Shown here: in pieces, positions 25,003 through 35,699 of the stretch
How the letters are laid out: each line of letters begins with the position of its first letter
Numbering within the stretch: position 1 is the first letter of the stretch
Source of the DNA: Sphagnum compactum
Taxonomy: Eukaryota > Bryophyta > Sphagnopsida > Sphagnales
Direction of reading: 5' to 3'
DNA length: 64,000 bases
NCBI GenBank assembly: GCA_965153455.1
Contig: OZ234498.1
Location: 19,096,001-19,160,000, forward strand
Program-made: the position numbers and the translations under genes
The notes under the pieces: model-generated
The model's database searches: none
Seen by the model: the letters and a program-made list of their open reading frames with translations, nothing else
Told to the model about the DNA's origin: nothing

Positions 25003-27540
25003 AATAGCCCCAGTTTGGGGTTTACTTTAGGGGTAACTCCATTGTTTTGCCGCCCCTCTCTCTCACTACCTAGAACTTTCTCTCAAAGAACAAGCAAGCT
25101 GTATCTCTCTGGGCACTAAAGCATTGCATACTTGAGACGTTTGTCTCTCTTATCCCTCTCTCTCAAAGTCTATTGGGCAAAGCATTAAAGAAAGCTCCAA
25201 ACTACTTTACCTTGCCCTTTTCATTCATTCAGGGAGTCTGCCAAGGGACCCTATGACTGATGTTCTGCACTTCTTTGTTCCAATATTTATTGGCCTGTGT
25301 TTATATTCAATATAGAGTTATAGTAGCTTAATGGATTTTGGCCCCTAGGTAATAGGTCTATTTTTATTATATGAGGATTTTTGAAAGATGATATTTTGGC
25401 TTGTGTTGAAACTTGAGATTAGTTTAGAGAGTTATAATATCTTGAAAGATTTTTGGTTTCTTTTTGAGGATTTTTTGAAGGTTATATTTTGGCATGGTGA
25501 AATATTTGAGTTTCCTTAATTCTTCTTTTGCCTTAAGATCCTTTTTAAAAATCTAAATGGCAAGGCCATAGTGTGTGACACACCCCTTATTTATTTTAGA
25601 ACACAAGGTTTGGCAGTTTCAATTTTTCACAATTTCAATGGTTGAGGAATAGGTATGCAAAATACGTATTGTGTTGTGCATTTGTAATAGTAATCCCATG
25701 GTCTTCAATTTTCAACAATGTTAACAAATATCAATAAAATGATTTTTTTTAATTTTTTTTGGCTAGACCTTTTACAAATTCTTTTGTGTTGAACTTAGTT
25801 GTAGGTCTAGTGTTTGCTTGAAGGTTCACTGGAAAAAAGAAAAAGAAAAAAAAAGGGAACCAAGACTTTGGTTATCACATTTTTCCTAACTAGACTTCTT
25901 TCCCTGTATGAGAGGGGAGTAAAACTTGGAGCAGGGAATTACCTACTTGTTGTTAAAACAATATGAGATTTTTTTTTTCCATTTTTCCTCATGATACCCA
26001 ATGGGTATCACAAGAAAAAAACAAAGGGAATAGGAATTTGGAAAAGCCTTTGGGTATCAAGAAAAAAGAAGAAGAGGATGAGCATCTTGAAAAGTAAATT
26101 GTCATTTTGTAAGGTTATCTTTATATATATTAATTTTATTTATTTTTTTGTAAAGTACCTTAGAGAAAGGATGAAATTTAATCTTTAGGGGTTCAAAATA
26201 AGTTGAAATGGTTAGATGAGCATTAAATTGTTTAATTAATTTATATTGGATTCCATAGTCAAGATCAAAATGTTCTTTGCACCTTCACACATATTTTTAA
26301 AATTTTAATCTTGAATATGATTCCCAATACAAATTTTGAGATAAATAATTAAAACATGACTATTTGCACAATAATATTAAATACAAATCATAACAAAATT
26401 CAACAATCTCATATTGAGTTTTGTTATTTGATCAAATTTTTTTACACTTGCCACGAGCCTTCACTCCTTGCTACCTATCTTTGAATCCAAGGATGCAGAT
26501 TCAGGACAATAAAAAACACCTTATTGGAATTTCCTAGTGTATTCAGAAGGCATAAATTTTGTTTCCGTGCATGAAGGGCAGGTATTTTGAAAAACTAGTA
26601 ATGCCAAACTCCTACATGCATTATTTATTTATTTATTTTTAATGTTTTTGGGTTGGAAATGCCTGCTTTTTTTCCCATGGGTTTCAAATGATACCTGCCA
26701 GATATCATTGGGAGGAATTTTTTTATTTTTTAAAAAAAAAACACCCACCAGATTTTTAGACACACGGTAAATCCCATGACCTTAGGCTTTACTCACTACT
26801 TAACCGAGGTCCATTGTGTTATTGTTGGTAGGAGTAGGTAGTCGGGGAGGGGGGGGTGTGGGTTCACCTTTTCAGTAGTCCCAAGACGAAGCAAATTTGC
26901 TGGCAATACCCAAGCTTCAAAGTCGGCCCTCACCTCCCCAAAACTTGAAGTGGCCGACATGGTTTTGTAGCTGTCAAAATACAAAAAAATTATTAAAAAT
27001 CATTCTACCTACTGGAAAATTCCAGACAAGAGGTCCATTAGACCAAGTGAGTGACCCCAGGAATCTTCTTTTCCACTTATAAGTAAGGAAGAGTACCCCA
27101 CCCCCCCCCCAAAACACCCAAACAGCTCTCTCTCCTTTTATTAAAAAAGAAAAAAATTGTCAATTAAACAACCCAAGTGACAAAGATTCGATTCCTTAAG
27201 TAGCTTGTACGCCTTGCAGTTAACTTATTAAAAGTGTTCAGTGGGGGTGTAATGGATCGATGGTAATTGGCTGATTTCCCTTGTGCTTTGGTTAATTTAT
27301 AACTAAGGGAACAATCAAAATGAGGGGTTTAAGGGATTTTTTATGGGGGGTAAATCGAAAATTTAGCTAAAATTTTGGAAATTAACTAAATTTGAAAAAG
27401 AAAAGAAAGGAAAAGCACCTGGTAAGGGATGTTCCCAACTGATAAGATTTTTTTCAAAAATATTTCCATTAAATGTTTAATGGTAGCCAATGAGGTGAGC
27501 TAGCATGCACCCAAGGAGCCCAATTTTTTATTTTTCTTTT
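25003..27540. other. Intergenic DNA
   Basis: AT-rich with purine- or pyrimidine-rich patches (CT-rich at 25050-25170) and C or G runs at 26848-26855 and about 27099-27109. No coding or RNA gene is recognised. Confidence 0.6.
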
Positions 27541-27810
27541 GGAGGAGAATTAAAAGGTTTTGGATTTTTGTTGTTCCCAATGCGTTCCTCAATATGTTCC
27601 CAATAGGACCTCAGTTTGTCCCATTTGCTTTGCCCTAAGTTTTTCCCTTACATCCTATGTAACCAGCCCAAAGGAGGAGACTACAATATATCTATTTTGG
27701 GACTGTCTAATTAAATTTTTCTGTGATGGGCCAATCACAGATGCCCATCACAAAACAAGTTGTTTGGGGGTCCCACAACTCATTAATTCATATGAGTCAA
27801 TGAACTAATT
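27541..27810 (+). repeat. Dispersed repeat, copy 2 (coding-like)
   Basis: The plus frame 27560-27808 shares the SQCVP and GVPQ motifs and their order with the minus frame at 16561-16965. See copy 1. The function of the encoded peptide is unknown and it is probably a transposon or retroelement remnant. Confidence 0.5.
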
Positions 27811-28059
27811 AAGTGCCTGGAAAACATTTGGATGAAAACCAAATTAACCTAAGGGACGTTCCCAACCTGTTTGTTTGTAAATTCAAAAATTTGGAAAAAT
27901 TTGGAATTTCTTTTTAAAAATCTTAAATTTGACCCAATTTTCTAAGTTTTGGACAAAAAAAATCGCCAATATTGTTATATCACTAAATTGAAGGAGAAAA
28001 AAAACTTGTTCCAACTAACAAGAGTTGTGAAAAATGTTTGGGTAAAAAACCCAAAGGAA

Positions 28060-28275
28060 GGATGTTCCCAAGGAGGTCATTGAACACCCAAATTTTGAGG
28101 GGATGAAACCGTGAAAACCTAAATTTGTATAGGTATCCAATTTGTTGTACTTACCTGAGTTGTGAATGGGAGCTACCATTAGTAAATAGGCCACACTGAA
28201 ATATGTTCTTCTAGCACATTTCAAACTTTTTGTTAGAACACGAAAACATGAACTGCCCACGGTTTGTGACAAAAT
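28060..28275 (+). repeat. Decayed duplicate of the upstream region of the 29563 gene (copy A)
   Basis: The order 'gatgttcccaa', 'accgtgaaaacct', 'aggtatccaatttgtt', 'gagttgtgaatgg', 'aataggccac' is repeated in copy B at 28395-28700. Copy A differs mostly by C-to-T or G-to-A changes, several at CpG sites that are intact in B (for example CACTGAAATATG for CGCCGAAATACG). This suggests copy A has been methylated and silent while B stayed unmethylated. Confidence 0.7.
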
Positions 28276-28394
28276 CATGCAAGGCACAAGAACAACAAGC
28301 CCCCCCCCCCCCTCCCCCAAATGAAGTTCAATTTGAGGTGAGGTTTTAAGCTTTTACCATGGTACAAGTGTAGGTGCCAGTGCACCACCAACTT

Positions 28395-28700
28395 TAGACG
28401 TTCCCAACGGATTTTTGAATTTTGGAACACGTTTTAGGGGTGGTGGCGGTGGGGGTGGCCCCCCTTGGAGGGGGGTATGGAAACGTGAAAACCCAAATTT
28501 CTTCTCTTTTCTTTCTGTCTGTAGGTAGGGTAAGAGAAGGCAAGGCAAGGCTAGGTAGGTATCCAATTTGTTTTTGTTGTACTTTACCTCCTGAGTTGTG
28601 AATGGCAGCTGCCATTAATAGGCCACGCCGAAATACGCTCATCTGGCACAGCTTGCAAACTGGCAAACGCTTCTCTGGCCCTCGTGCTTCCCACAGATAC
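28395..28700 (+). promoter_or_regulatory. Upstream region of the 29563 gene (copy B of a duplication)
   Basis: Same block order as copy A at 28060-28275, shifted by about 430 bases, with CpG sites kept. It is followed by CpG-richer DNA with TTC and CT tracts (28888-28916) that look like a 5' leader. A transcription start within about 28640-28950 is an inference; no TATA box is convincing. Confidence 0.45.
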
Positions 28701-29562
28701 TGTGCCTGTTTTTGTCCATACTTGGAATCTCCAGAAATTCGCAGATTGGTTTTTTGTTGTTGTTGTTGTTTTTTAACCTTTCTTTTGCTCCCTTTTTTTT
28801 TCGCTTCCCGGAGATCATCGCCTTCTTCCCAATCGCGAACATCCCTGCTGTTGCAAACTCTTCTGTCTCTTGCCTTCTCTTCCCTATTCTTCTTCTTCTT
28901 CTTCTTCTTCTTCTCTTTCGATTTCTGTCTGTTGATTCAGGGTTCTCGAGTACGTAGTTATTGTTGTTTTCTGTTGCAGTGATTTTGTGGCCGTTTTATG
29001 TTTTTTTTTGCTTTTGTTTACCTCGGGGGTGTTTAATCTTTCTTGTACTGCTCTTGTTGTGTAGTGCTACAGCTGGGCTCGCAGGTCTGCTAAGGGATTT
29101 TTGTTGTTTATATCTGTGTTGTCCAGCGTACTTACTTGTTTACAGAAAGATTTTTAATTGGTTTTTTCCTCTTTTTTTTTTTTGGTTGTGGCAATCTCCT
29201 TTCCCATCTTCCCCTGCTCCTCCTCCTCCTCTCGGCGCCGGCCGGGAGAAAGAAATTCATTTGTGGAATTATTATTATTATTATTGTGAGGTGCCGACCC
29301 TTTCCAGCGCGGTTTTTGAATCTTCTCCGCTTTTTTTGTTTGTTGCAGGATTTGAGGTAAGGAAGCTAACAAGTTTGCATCAATTCTCTTCACTTCAGTG
29401 CTGAGTCTGTGATATTACTGCTGCAGAGAGCGGTACAGGGGGAAAAGGATTTGAACTCTTTTTTTTTTTTTGGTTCTCCTAATCCAAGGAGTAGTAGGAG
29501 ACTCGCAACAATTATTTCTATTTTTTTTCTTTGTGTAGGCTTTTTCTTTGTTTCTGGGAGCG

Positions 29563-32500
29563 ATGGCTGAGGTTGAGGCCAAGGCACCTGAAGAGAAGGT
29601 AGCTGATGTTCCAGCTGCTGCGGAGTCCAGCGTCGAAGCTACTGGAGGTAAAGTTTCTTAGCATGCTTCATCATATCTGCGTCTTTTGTTCTCCGAAAAA
29701 TCGATCGATCAACAAACGGTTTCGTTTCGTTGCGTTGCGTTACGTTTGTTGTCAAAACCACGTTGAGAGACCAACAACTTCTTGCGTGTTCCCGGGCGAT
29801 CTACGTCACAACGAAACAGATTTCGCGCCGCGAAGGTGTGTAGTCTAATATGAGCGGGAGATTTGAGGAGAGGTATAACTTTTTTTAGTTTGCGCAAATA
29901 GCGCGATGCTACAGCCTGCGACGTGGTAGATCGCTTGCTTGCTTTCATCGCTTGATTCAGCATGCATGCATGAGTCGAGCAAGGTCTGAAATCTTCGAGG
30001 CAAGATTCTTCCGAAGAACGATTAGTCTCGCCTGTTGCTGCACGTTGGAGTACCAATCCAGCTTTATGCAACTTCCTTTCTACTAGATCATTCTAGTTTC
30101 CTAGACTGGAAAGTGTGGGAGGATGTTTGGTAAAGTCACGACGATCTGTTACTGATGTTAGTGAAGCCTTAGAAAGAGGCACAAGTCGGATGCAGTGGTC
30201 CCCTCTCTTAGCGAAGCAACTCATGAATTACGCATCGCATAACAGCGACGATTCTTCCTTTCGAACCGAGATGAGTGTTTTCTGCGCAGGAAAGGATTTC
30301 AGTTTTATGGCTCCATCTTCTTACATTTTATTAAACGAAAAAAATCTTCCCTCCTATCTTGAAAGGTTACGTAAAATCCTCAGTATCTTGCCTGACCTCT
30401 CGAGAAGTACTGCAGATCAACAGCTATATATATATATATATATTGTGGCTTATGTGAACTCTGTATGCACCATGTATTGTGGAAATATGTCTAGTTGTAT
30501 ACATGGTTGGCTGGGATGTGAAGACTGTATGACATGGTGGTGCCTGCAATATGTTTCTTGCAGGGGAGGTGACAACCCCCGCGACCGAGGAAACTACAAC
30601 TCACAACGAGGAGAGCAAGGATGTTGTTCCGGAGAGTACCGAAGAAACACCTGGAGGTTAGTATGAATGGTCGAAGGATCCCAAAAAATAACCTCATCCC
30701 TCCTTGTCTCTCCTTTTTCTGCCATCCATGCTTACTCTTTTGTTCACACAAATAGCACCTAAAGATTGTGGCCGGTTTCCGTTTGCCAGCAAGCAGCACA
30801 GGAACTGGTTTGTGCAATTATTTGCAAGAACCTCAATCAAGTAAAGGTAGTATTTTCTTTAGCAAATAATGAACTTCTTAATTCTTGCCTGTGTAATTGA
30901 TGCACCTCCCAAGACAGAATGTCTCAAATTTCAGGAATCCTATGAAATGGAAGGTACCTGTTTTCAGGTAATTTCTGTTTTGTAAGATTTCTGAAATTTA
31001 AAATGTTAATCATGTTGGGGAAGGAACCCTTTTTTTGGGTCTTCCTGGATTTTCGGGCCCATCCTCAGGCTATTGCCTCGACAGGCCTAAAAATCCAGGA
31101 AGACCCAGAAAAGAGTTCCTATCCCCCTATACATTCTTTAGTTTTTTGTAGTTTGATTCTTGTGCCTGCTCTTCTTGCATTACACTTGTTTCAGACTTAA
31201 TATTAGCAGAGGTTTTCTGCATTAGTGTATGTAGATCTAACATCTCGTATACTTGCTTTGCTATTGTCAGAATATCACTCTTCAGAATTCCTCAGTTACA
31301 CTTACACCATTAGGAGGACTAAAGTGTGGTAGTTTTTGGGGACTTGTTAGGTGGTGGTTGTACAGCTTTGCCTTACCTTTCATTTAACTATGCCAGGCAA
31401 ATGGCTACAGTGTCTTTCCTCTGGAGACCCATTTTGCTGTATATACTTGGTGTGGGTGTCTGTTGTCCCTGATGTGTTTGTATTTTTGCTAATTGCTTGG
31501 CACTGTGTTTAACAGCAGCTGCTACTGAGGCGGTTCCTCCAGAGTCTGAGACTAAGCCTGCAGAGACTTCTGCTGCTAGTTTTTGGCAGAAGCTGAAGAC
31601 AAAGTTCTTGAAGGCAAAGGAAGTTCCAGTTAAAGAGGAATCTCAGCCAGCTGTTGTGGAGCCAGCATCTGTCCCAGAAGCAAAGCCAGAGAAGAAGGAA
31701 AGCAAACCTGGAATCATATCCAAGGTCAAGAAGTCATTCTGGAAGACTTCTGAAGCAAAATCTGCTGAGCCTGTAGCAGCACCTGTTGAAGAGGTTGAAG
31801 AGGCTGAAAAAGCACCAGTGACTGGGGAGTCTTCAGCTCCCCCAACTGAGGTATGCAGGAAGTTATTTCTTCAAACCATGAATATTCTCAGGAAGTTTAT
31901 GCTTATACCTTAATGCTGCAAAAGCATCTTTGGTTTTGACTTTGTGTTGCTCTGTGAGTTCTTGCTATAATATGCTGTCTGTCGCAATCCTTCTCAAAAG
32001 TTGGGTTCTTATCTTGACATCAGGTATCTCAGGATGGTTCGCTGATGATGCTTGTGTTCATATAAATAAAGTCTGTCGATGTGCATACTGTGATAGTGGT
32101 CTTTGCTGATACATTCTGCTGAATCTTATGTTTGCAGGAAGTCAGCACAGAACCTGTTGTCACAGAACCAGTTAGTTCTGAAGCAGCCCCTGTGGATGTC
32201 ACACCTCCTGAGAAAGCCCCAGAGCCTGTTGAGGCAGCAGCAACTGAGCCAGCTTCCACCAAGCCAGCACATAAGGCGCCCTTTACTGCCTTCTTTCAGA
32301 AAGTTGTGAAGAGGATCACTAACAAGAGCTCTCCCAAAGAAGCCACCTCTGCACCTGCTGAAGAAGCCACCTCTGCACCTGCTGAAGAAACACCTGCAGC
32401 ACCTGCCGAAGAAACACCCTCAGCACCTGTCGAAGAAACACCCTCAGCACCTGCCGAAGAAACACCCTCAGTGCCTGCTGAAGAAACAACCAAAGAAACT

Positions 32501-32566
32501 GCATCAGCACCAGCTGAAGAACCAGCCTCAGCTCCTGTCTCCGAACCTCCTGCTGCTAGCACCTGA
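29563..32566 (+). CDS. Acidic Ala/Pro/Glu-rich disordered protein with three basic amphipathic segments
   Basis: Four coding exons with GT-AG borders and consistent phases: 29563-29647, 30564-30656, 31516-31850, 32138-32566, giving 313 residues. The start is the first ATG after a probable 5' leader intron ending at 'tgtgtag'. The protein is acidic and low-complexity, with no signal peptide or membrane span. Three short basic/aromatic segments stand out: SFWQKLKTKFLKAK (residues 81-94), IISKVKKSFWKT (126-137) and PFTAFFQKVVKRITNK (218-234). Residues 242-289 are six tandem octapeptides of the SAPAEETP type. I do not recognise the family. Inference: the basic helices could bind membrane, nucleic acid or a partner, with acidic linkers between. 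An alternative acceptor three bases on (31519) would remove one residue. The TGA is 4 bases before a strong donor (AG then GTATGT at 32571), so a 3' leader intron or a frameshifted end is possible. Confidence 0.8.
29961..29972. promoter_or_regulatory. RY-type motif in intron 1
   Basis: CATGCATGCATG contains overlapping RY elements (CATGCA), which B3-domain factors such as ABI3/FUS3 bind in other plants. It lies in a CpG-rich part of intron 1 of the disordered-protein gene. A regulatory role is inference. Confidence 0.3.
30424..30445. repeat. TA microsatellite in intron 1
   Basis: About ten TA units between 'cagcta' and 'ttgtggc'. Lies in intron 1 of the disordered-protein gene. Confidence 0.85.
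31017..31126. repeat. 110-nt long hairpin in intron 2
   Basis: Outer arms GGGGAAGGAAC and GTTCCTATCCCC, then GGGTCTTCCTGGATTTT pairing exactly with AAAATCCAGGAAGACCC, then GGCC on both sides, give about 42 bp of near-continuous stem. The terminal part AGGC-TATT-GCCT (31067-31078) folds again. Size and shape fit a microRNA-like precursor or a very small MITE. It lies in intron 2 of the disordered-protein gene. Confidence 0.8.
32348..32491 (+). repeat. 24-bp coding tandem repeat, six units
   Basis: Encodes SAPAEEAT, SAPAEETP, AAPAEETP, SAPVEETP, SAPAEETP, SVPAEETT (residues 242-289 of the disordered protein). Units keep the frame and mostly differ at third positions. Probably length-variable between individuals. 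Confidence 0.9.
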
Positions 32567-32831
32567 AGAGGTATGTGGTATCATGCAGGGCTACTATGTT
32601 GTAGATAGTGTATCATAGGTTTTTTTTACCTACATGTCCAGCACCAGTAGGCAGTCACTTCTTTTGGGTGAATATTCTCATGTAGTTCATAAATTGAGGG
32701 AATACCCTCCATTTTTTATCAAAGCACAGTCTGCCCAGATTGGGCACCACAATGCTCAGTAGCTTTCTTGTTAACTTCAAATAAGCAGTTATGTCTGTCC
32801 TGTTCTGTGACTGTCTGTAAGATCTTGTAGC

Positions 32832-32837
32832 AATAAA
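32832..32837 (+). terminator. Candidate polyadenylation signal
   Basis: AATAAA followed by an A run, about 265 bases after the stop codon of the disordered-protein gene, in a U-rich context. Plausible but not unique. Confidence 0.4.
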
Positions 32838-32849
32838 AAAAAAAAATTG

Positions 32850-34057
32850 TTGATGTGTTCAAATGTCTTGAGAAAATTGGTTCTCAAAATTTGGATGTAT
32901 TATTGAACCTACTCTCTCTTGGCATGTTCTGCAACAGAGGGATGTATTAGAATGTTGTTTCCTCTCCCCCCTGCTGCCCCAATTTGTCTTTTGCCCTAAT
33001 TGATCAAATTGACTTTTTTCTGCCTCTCTCATGTGTAAATGTTATGGTGCAAACCTTTGGAATTGTTGAAGACTATTTGTCTTAAAACTGATTCTGTCAT
33101 TTTAACATTCAAAACTAGTTCCAATCAAATTGGAGGACTACAATTCCTGCTATCAAAACCATCCTTTATTAATGTCTTTCTTAATCTTCTGCCATCCTAA
33201 AACCCTTAGGAAATACACCATTTTCCAAATGTTCTTTTTTCAGATATCATGCAATGTTAATGTCAATGATATAAACTCAAAGCTGTTGAGACAATGGTGA
33301 CATCTTCCTCTGATTGTTGCTGGTGCTTGTTGCCATCTTCCTAACCTGTCCACTCAGACTGGAGGAAAGTTCAACAGCATGGAAAAGATGATGTTGGATA
33401 CTAGTCTAATAAGTAACTTTGAGTTACAACTCATGCACACGATGCTCATGTCATACACAAAACAAAGCGATGGAATATGTAACTTGTATAAGGCTTTTTG
33501 AGATGGCACTGCATTTTAAATGACAAGTACTATCAGGAATTCCCTCAAGATCTGAAACAGAGAAACCATAGAAGTCTCTCGTAATTCATAGACCAAGAGT
33601 GAATGTCCCACAGCAGAATATCCTAGCTATCCTGACAAGTTGAGGATAAAAAGCCATTCTTCCCTTGCTCAATTTGTAAAGCAAAGATTTGACCATCCAC
33701 CTTCAGCATGATACAGTAAAGAAAGTGTCCTAGTGATCTACAGTTGATATATTTGTGTCCTCTGGTAAGAAGTTTCTCTCACCAGTGATCATCATCATAG
33801 CAGTAATGTATGGCATAAGTGCTTCAGAAAACCCAAAAGAATAGTATCTTGTGACAGAGATGAACTACAAAATTTGGAACAAACTTGGGCCGAAAAAAGT
33901 GATCAACATGCTGCACTTTGTGGTCTCCATTTTAACTCGGGATGTATCTGAGACCTACAAAGATGTAGCATAGCAAGACCTGCTGCTGCTATTGATGAAA
34001 ATTGGTGTTGGATCTAAAAAAGTGTCATGAAACCATCTTTGCAAGTCTGTGCAGACT
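32850..34057. other. Convergent intergenic region and 3' leader of 6PGDH
   Basis: Lies between the 3' ends of the plus-strand disordered-protein gene and the minus-strand 6PGDH gene. Several hundred bases next to 34057 are presumably 6PGDH 3' UTR. No further coding frame or repeat is seen. Confidence 0.5.
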
Positions 34058-35548
34058 TTACTTTGCTGCTACATTTGCCTTGTTATTGACACTCTTTTTG
34101 GCAATTTTGAACCACTCTGTATGATATGAACCTGGCATGTCAATGCGCTCGTAGGTGTGAGCTCCAAAGTAGTCTCGTTGGGCTTGTACAAGATTGGCAG
34201 GAAGCCGAGCCCGTCTGTATGTGTCAAAATAAGCAAGACTGGCACTCATACCTGGAGTGCTTACTCCAACTTCAATCGCCAAGCTCACAACACGTCTCCA
34301 TGCCGCTTGCCTCTCCACCATCTCTTTTGCAAACTCAGGATCAATGAGAAGGCTAGCCAGCTTGGGATTGCGGTCATACGCCTGCTTGATCCTATCCAAA
34401 AATTTGGCCCGTATGATGCATCCTCCTTTCCAAATCCGAGCAAGCTCACCCAAATTCAAGTTCCATCCCTTCTCCAGACTCTTGGCCCGGATGAGATTCA
34501 TGCCTTGTGCATAGCTGCAAATCTTGGCAGCATACAAAGCCTTCCGGACGTCATCGACCAGGACTTTCTTATCTAAGTTCTTCACTGCCAAGATGTCTCC
34601 TACCCCAGCCTCCTTGAAAATTCTGGCAGCTTCCAAGCGCTCTTCCTTCAAACCAGAAAGGAAGCGGGAGTCCAGCGATGCAGCAATGGTAGGTGCTGCA
34701 ATGGAGAGTTCTGCTGCTTGCTGCACAGTCCACTTACCCGTACCTTTCATCCCTGTCTTATCCAGTATCTTGTCAACAAGGAAACCATCACCCTTGTCAT
34801 CCTTCACAGAGAAAATATCAGCTGTGATCTCCACCAAGAAGCTCTCTAGCTCCCCAGCATTCCACTCAGTGAATGTCTCATGCAATTCCTCATTGGTAAG
34901 ACCACCAACAGATTTCAAAACATCATAGGCCTCAGATATAAGCTGCATGTCACCATACTCAATGCCATTGTGCACCATCTTGACGAAATTCCCCGACCCT
35001 CCTTCACCAATATATGTCACACAGGGACCATCATCCACTTGGGCTGCAACTTTCTGCACCACATCCTCAACATAGTGATAAGCTTCAGGAGTACCTCCAG
35101 GCATCAACGAAGGTCCGTTGCGAGCTCCCTCCTCTCCTCCTGATACTCCCATTCCCAGATACAGCAATCCTTTCTCCTTCACGGAAGCAGCACGTCTCTC
35201 GGTATTCTCGTACCATTCATTTCCTCCATCGATGATACAATCACCCGGTTCCAAATGTTTGGACAAAGTCTCGATCGTCTGGTCGACAGGAGCACCAGCC
35301 TTGACGAGGATGATCACAGATCGAGGTTTCTGTATCGACTGCACGAATTCCTGTGGATTGTAATATCCCTTAAGAGGCAGATCGCCTTCCTCCTTGGCTC
35401 TCTCTACGGTCTCATCCACCTTGCTCGCCGTCCGGTTGTACACAGAGATCGGAAAACCCTTCTCCGCAATATTGAGCGCCAGGTTCTGCCCCATGACGGC
35501 CAAACCCGCTAATCCAATTCTTGACATCCCAACAGCAGAATCCGCCAT
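34058..35548 (-). CDS. 6-phosphogluconate dehydrogenase (decarboxylating)
   Basis: Intronless, 496 residues, close to the usual 480-500 of plant enzymes. It oxidises 6-phosphogluconate to ribulose 5-phosphate and CO2 with NADP, the third step of the oxidative pentose phosphate pathway. Visible motifs: Rossmann loop GLAGLAVMG (12-20), NADP 2'-phosphate site NRT (38-40), LEPGDCIIDGGNEWY (99-113), substrate loop GVSGGEEGARNGPSLMPGG (134-152), catalytic region GGSGNFVKMVHNGIE with Lys190 and Glu197, and family signature ILDKTGMKGTGKW (261-273). The start is the first ATG (35548); the frame extends upstream only from a TTG. No transit peptide precedes the Rossmann fold and the C-terminus is not a peroxisomal SKL-type signal, so cytosol is likely. 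Lack of introns is usual for land-plant 6PGDH genes. All key residues are present. Confidence 0.98.
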   Translation of the reverse strand: MADSAVGMSRIGLAGLAVMGQNLALNIAEKGFPISVYNRTASKVDETVERAKEEGDLPLKGYYNPQEFVQSIQKPRSVIILVKAGAPVDQTIETLSKHLEPGDCIIDGGNEWYENTERRAASVKEKGLLYLGMGVSGGEEGARNGPSLMPGGTPEAYHYVEDVVQKVAAQVDDGPCVTYIGEGGSGNFVKMVHNGIEYGDMQLISEAYDVLKSVGGLTNEELHETFTEWNAGELESFLVEITADIFSVKDDKGDGFLVDKILDKTGMKGTGKWTVQQAAELSIAAPTIAASLDSRFLSGLKEERLEAARIFKEAGVGDILAVKNLDKKVLVDDVRKALYAAKICSYAQGMNLIRAKSLEKGWNLNLGELARIWKGGCIIRAKFLDRIKQAYDRNPKLASLLIDPEFAKEMVERQAAWRRVVSLAIEVGVSTPGMSASLAYFDTYRRARLPANLVQAQRDYFGAHTYERIDMPGSYHTEWFKIAKKSVNNKANVAAK

Positions 35549-35611
35549 CGCTCCGCCACTTCTCGTCCCCTTGTTCAACCCCCCGCCCCGCCCACCCCCC
35601 GCCTGGAGCAC

Positions 35612-35622
35612 CAAACCCTAAA
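35612..35622 (-). promoter_or_regulatory. Telobox in 6PGDH 5' leader
   Basis: AAACCCTAA on plus (TTAGGGTTT on the gene strand), about 65 bases before the start codon. Teloboxes are common near transcription starts of plant housekeeping genes. A CT/CA microsatellite lies just upstream at about 35658-35682. Confidence 0.5.
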
Positions 35623-35699
35623 AAAAAGAAACAAACCCCAACCCGCAAAAAACCACTTCTCTCTCTCTCACACACACACAGGTCTGAATTTGTTCCACA

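Noticed and set aside
28961-29404. 147-codon hydrophobic plus ORF
   Set aside because: It arises from CT- and T-rich 5' leader or leader-intron sequence of the gene starting at 29563, which gives Phe/Leu/Ser runs in any frame.
30115-30666. 183-codon plus frame
   Set aside because: It reads through intron 1 and crosses exon 2 of the disordered-protein gene in a different frame. Phase-consistent exons explain the region better.
34126-35621. Many plus-strand frames antisense to 6PGDH
   Set aside because: They are shadows of the conserved minus-strand coding sequence.
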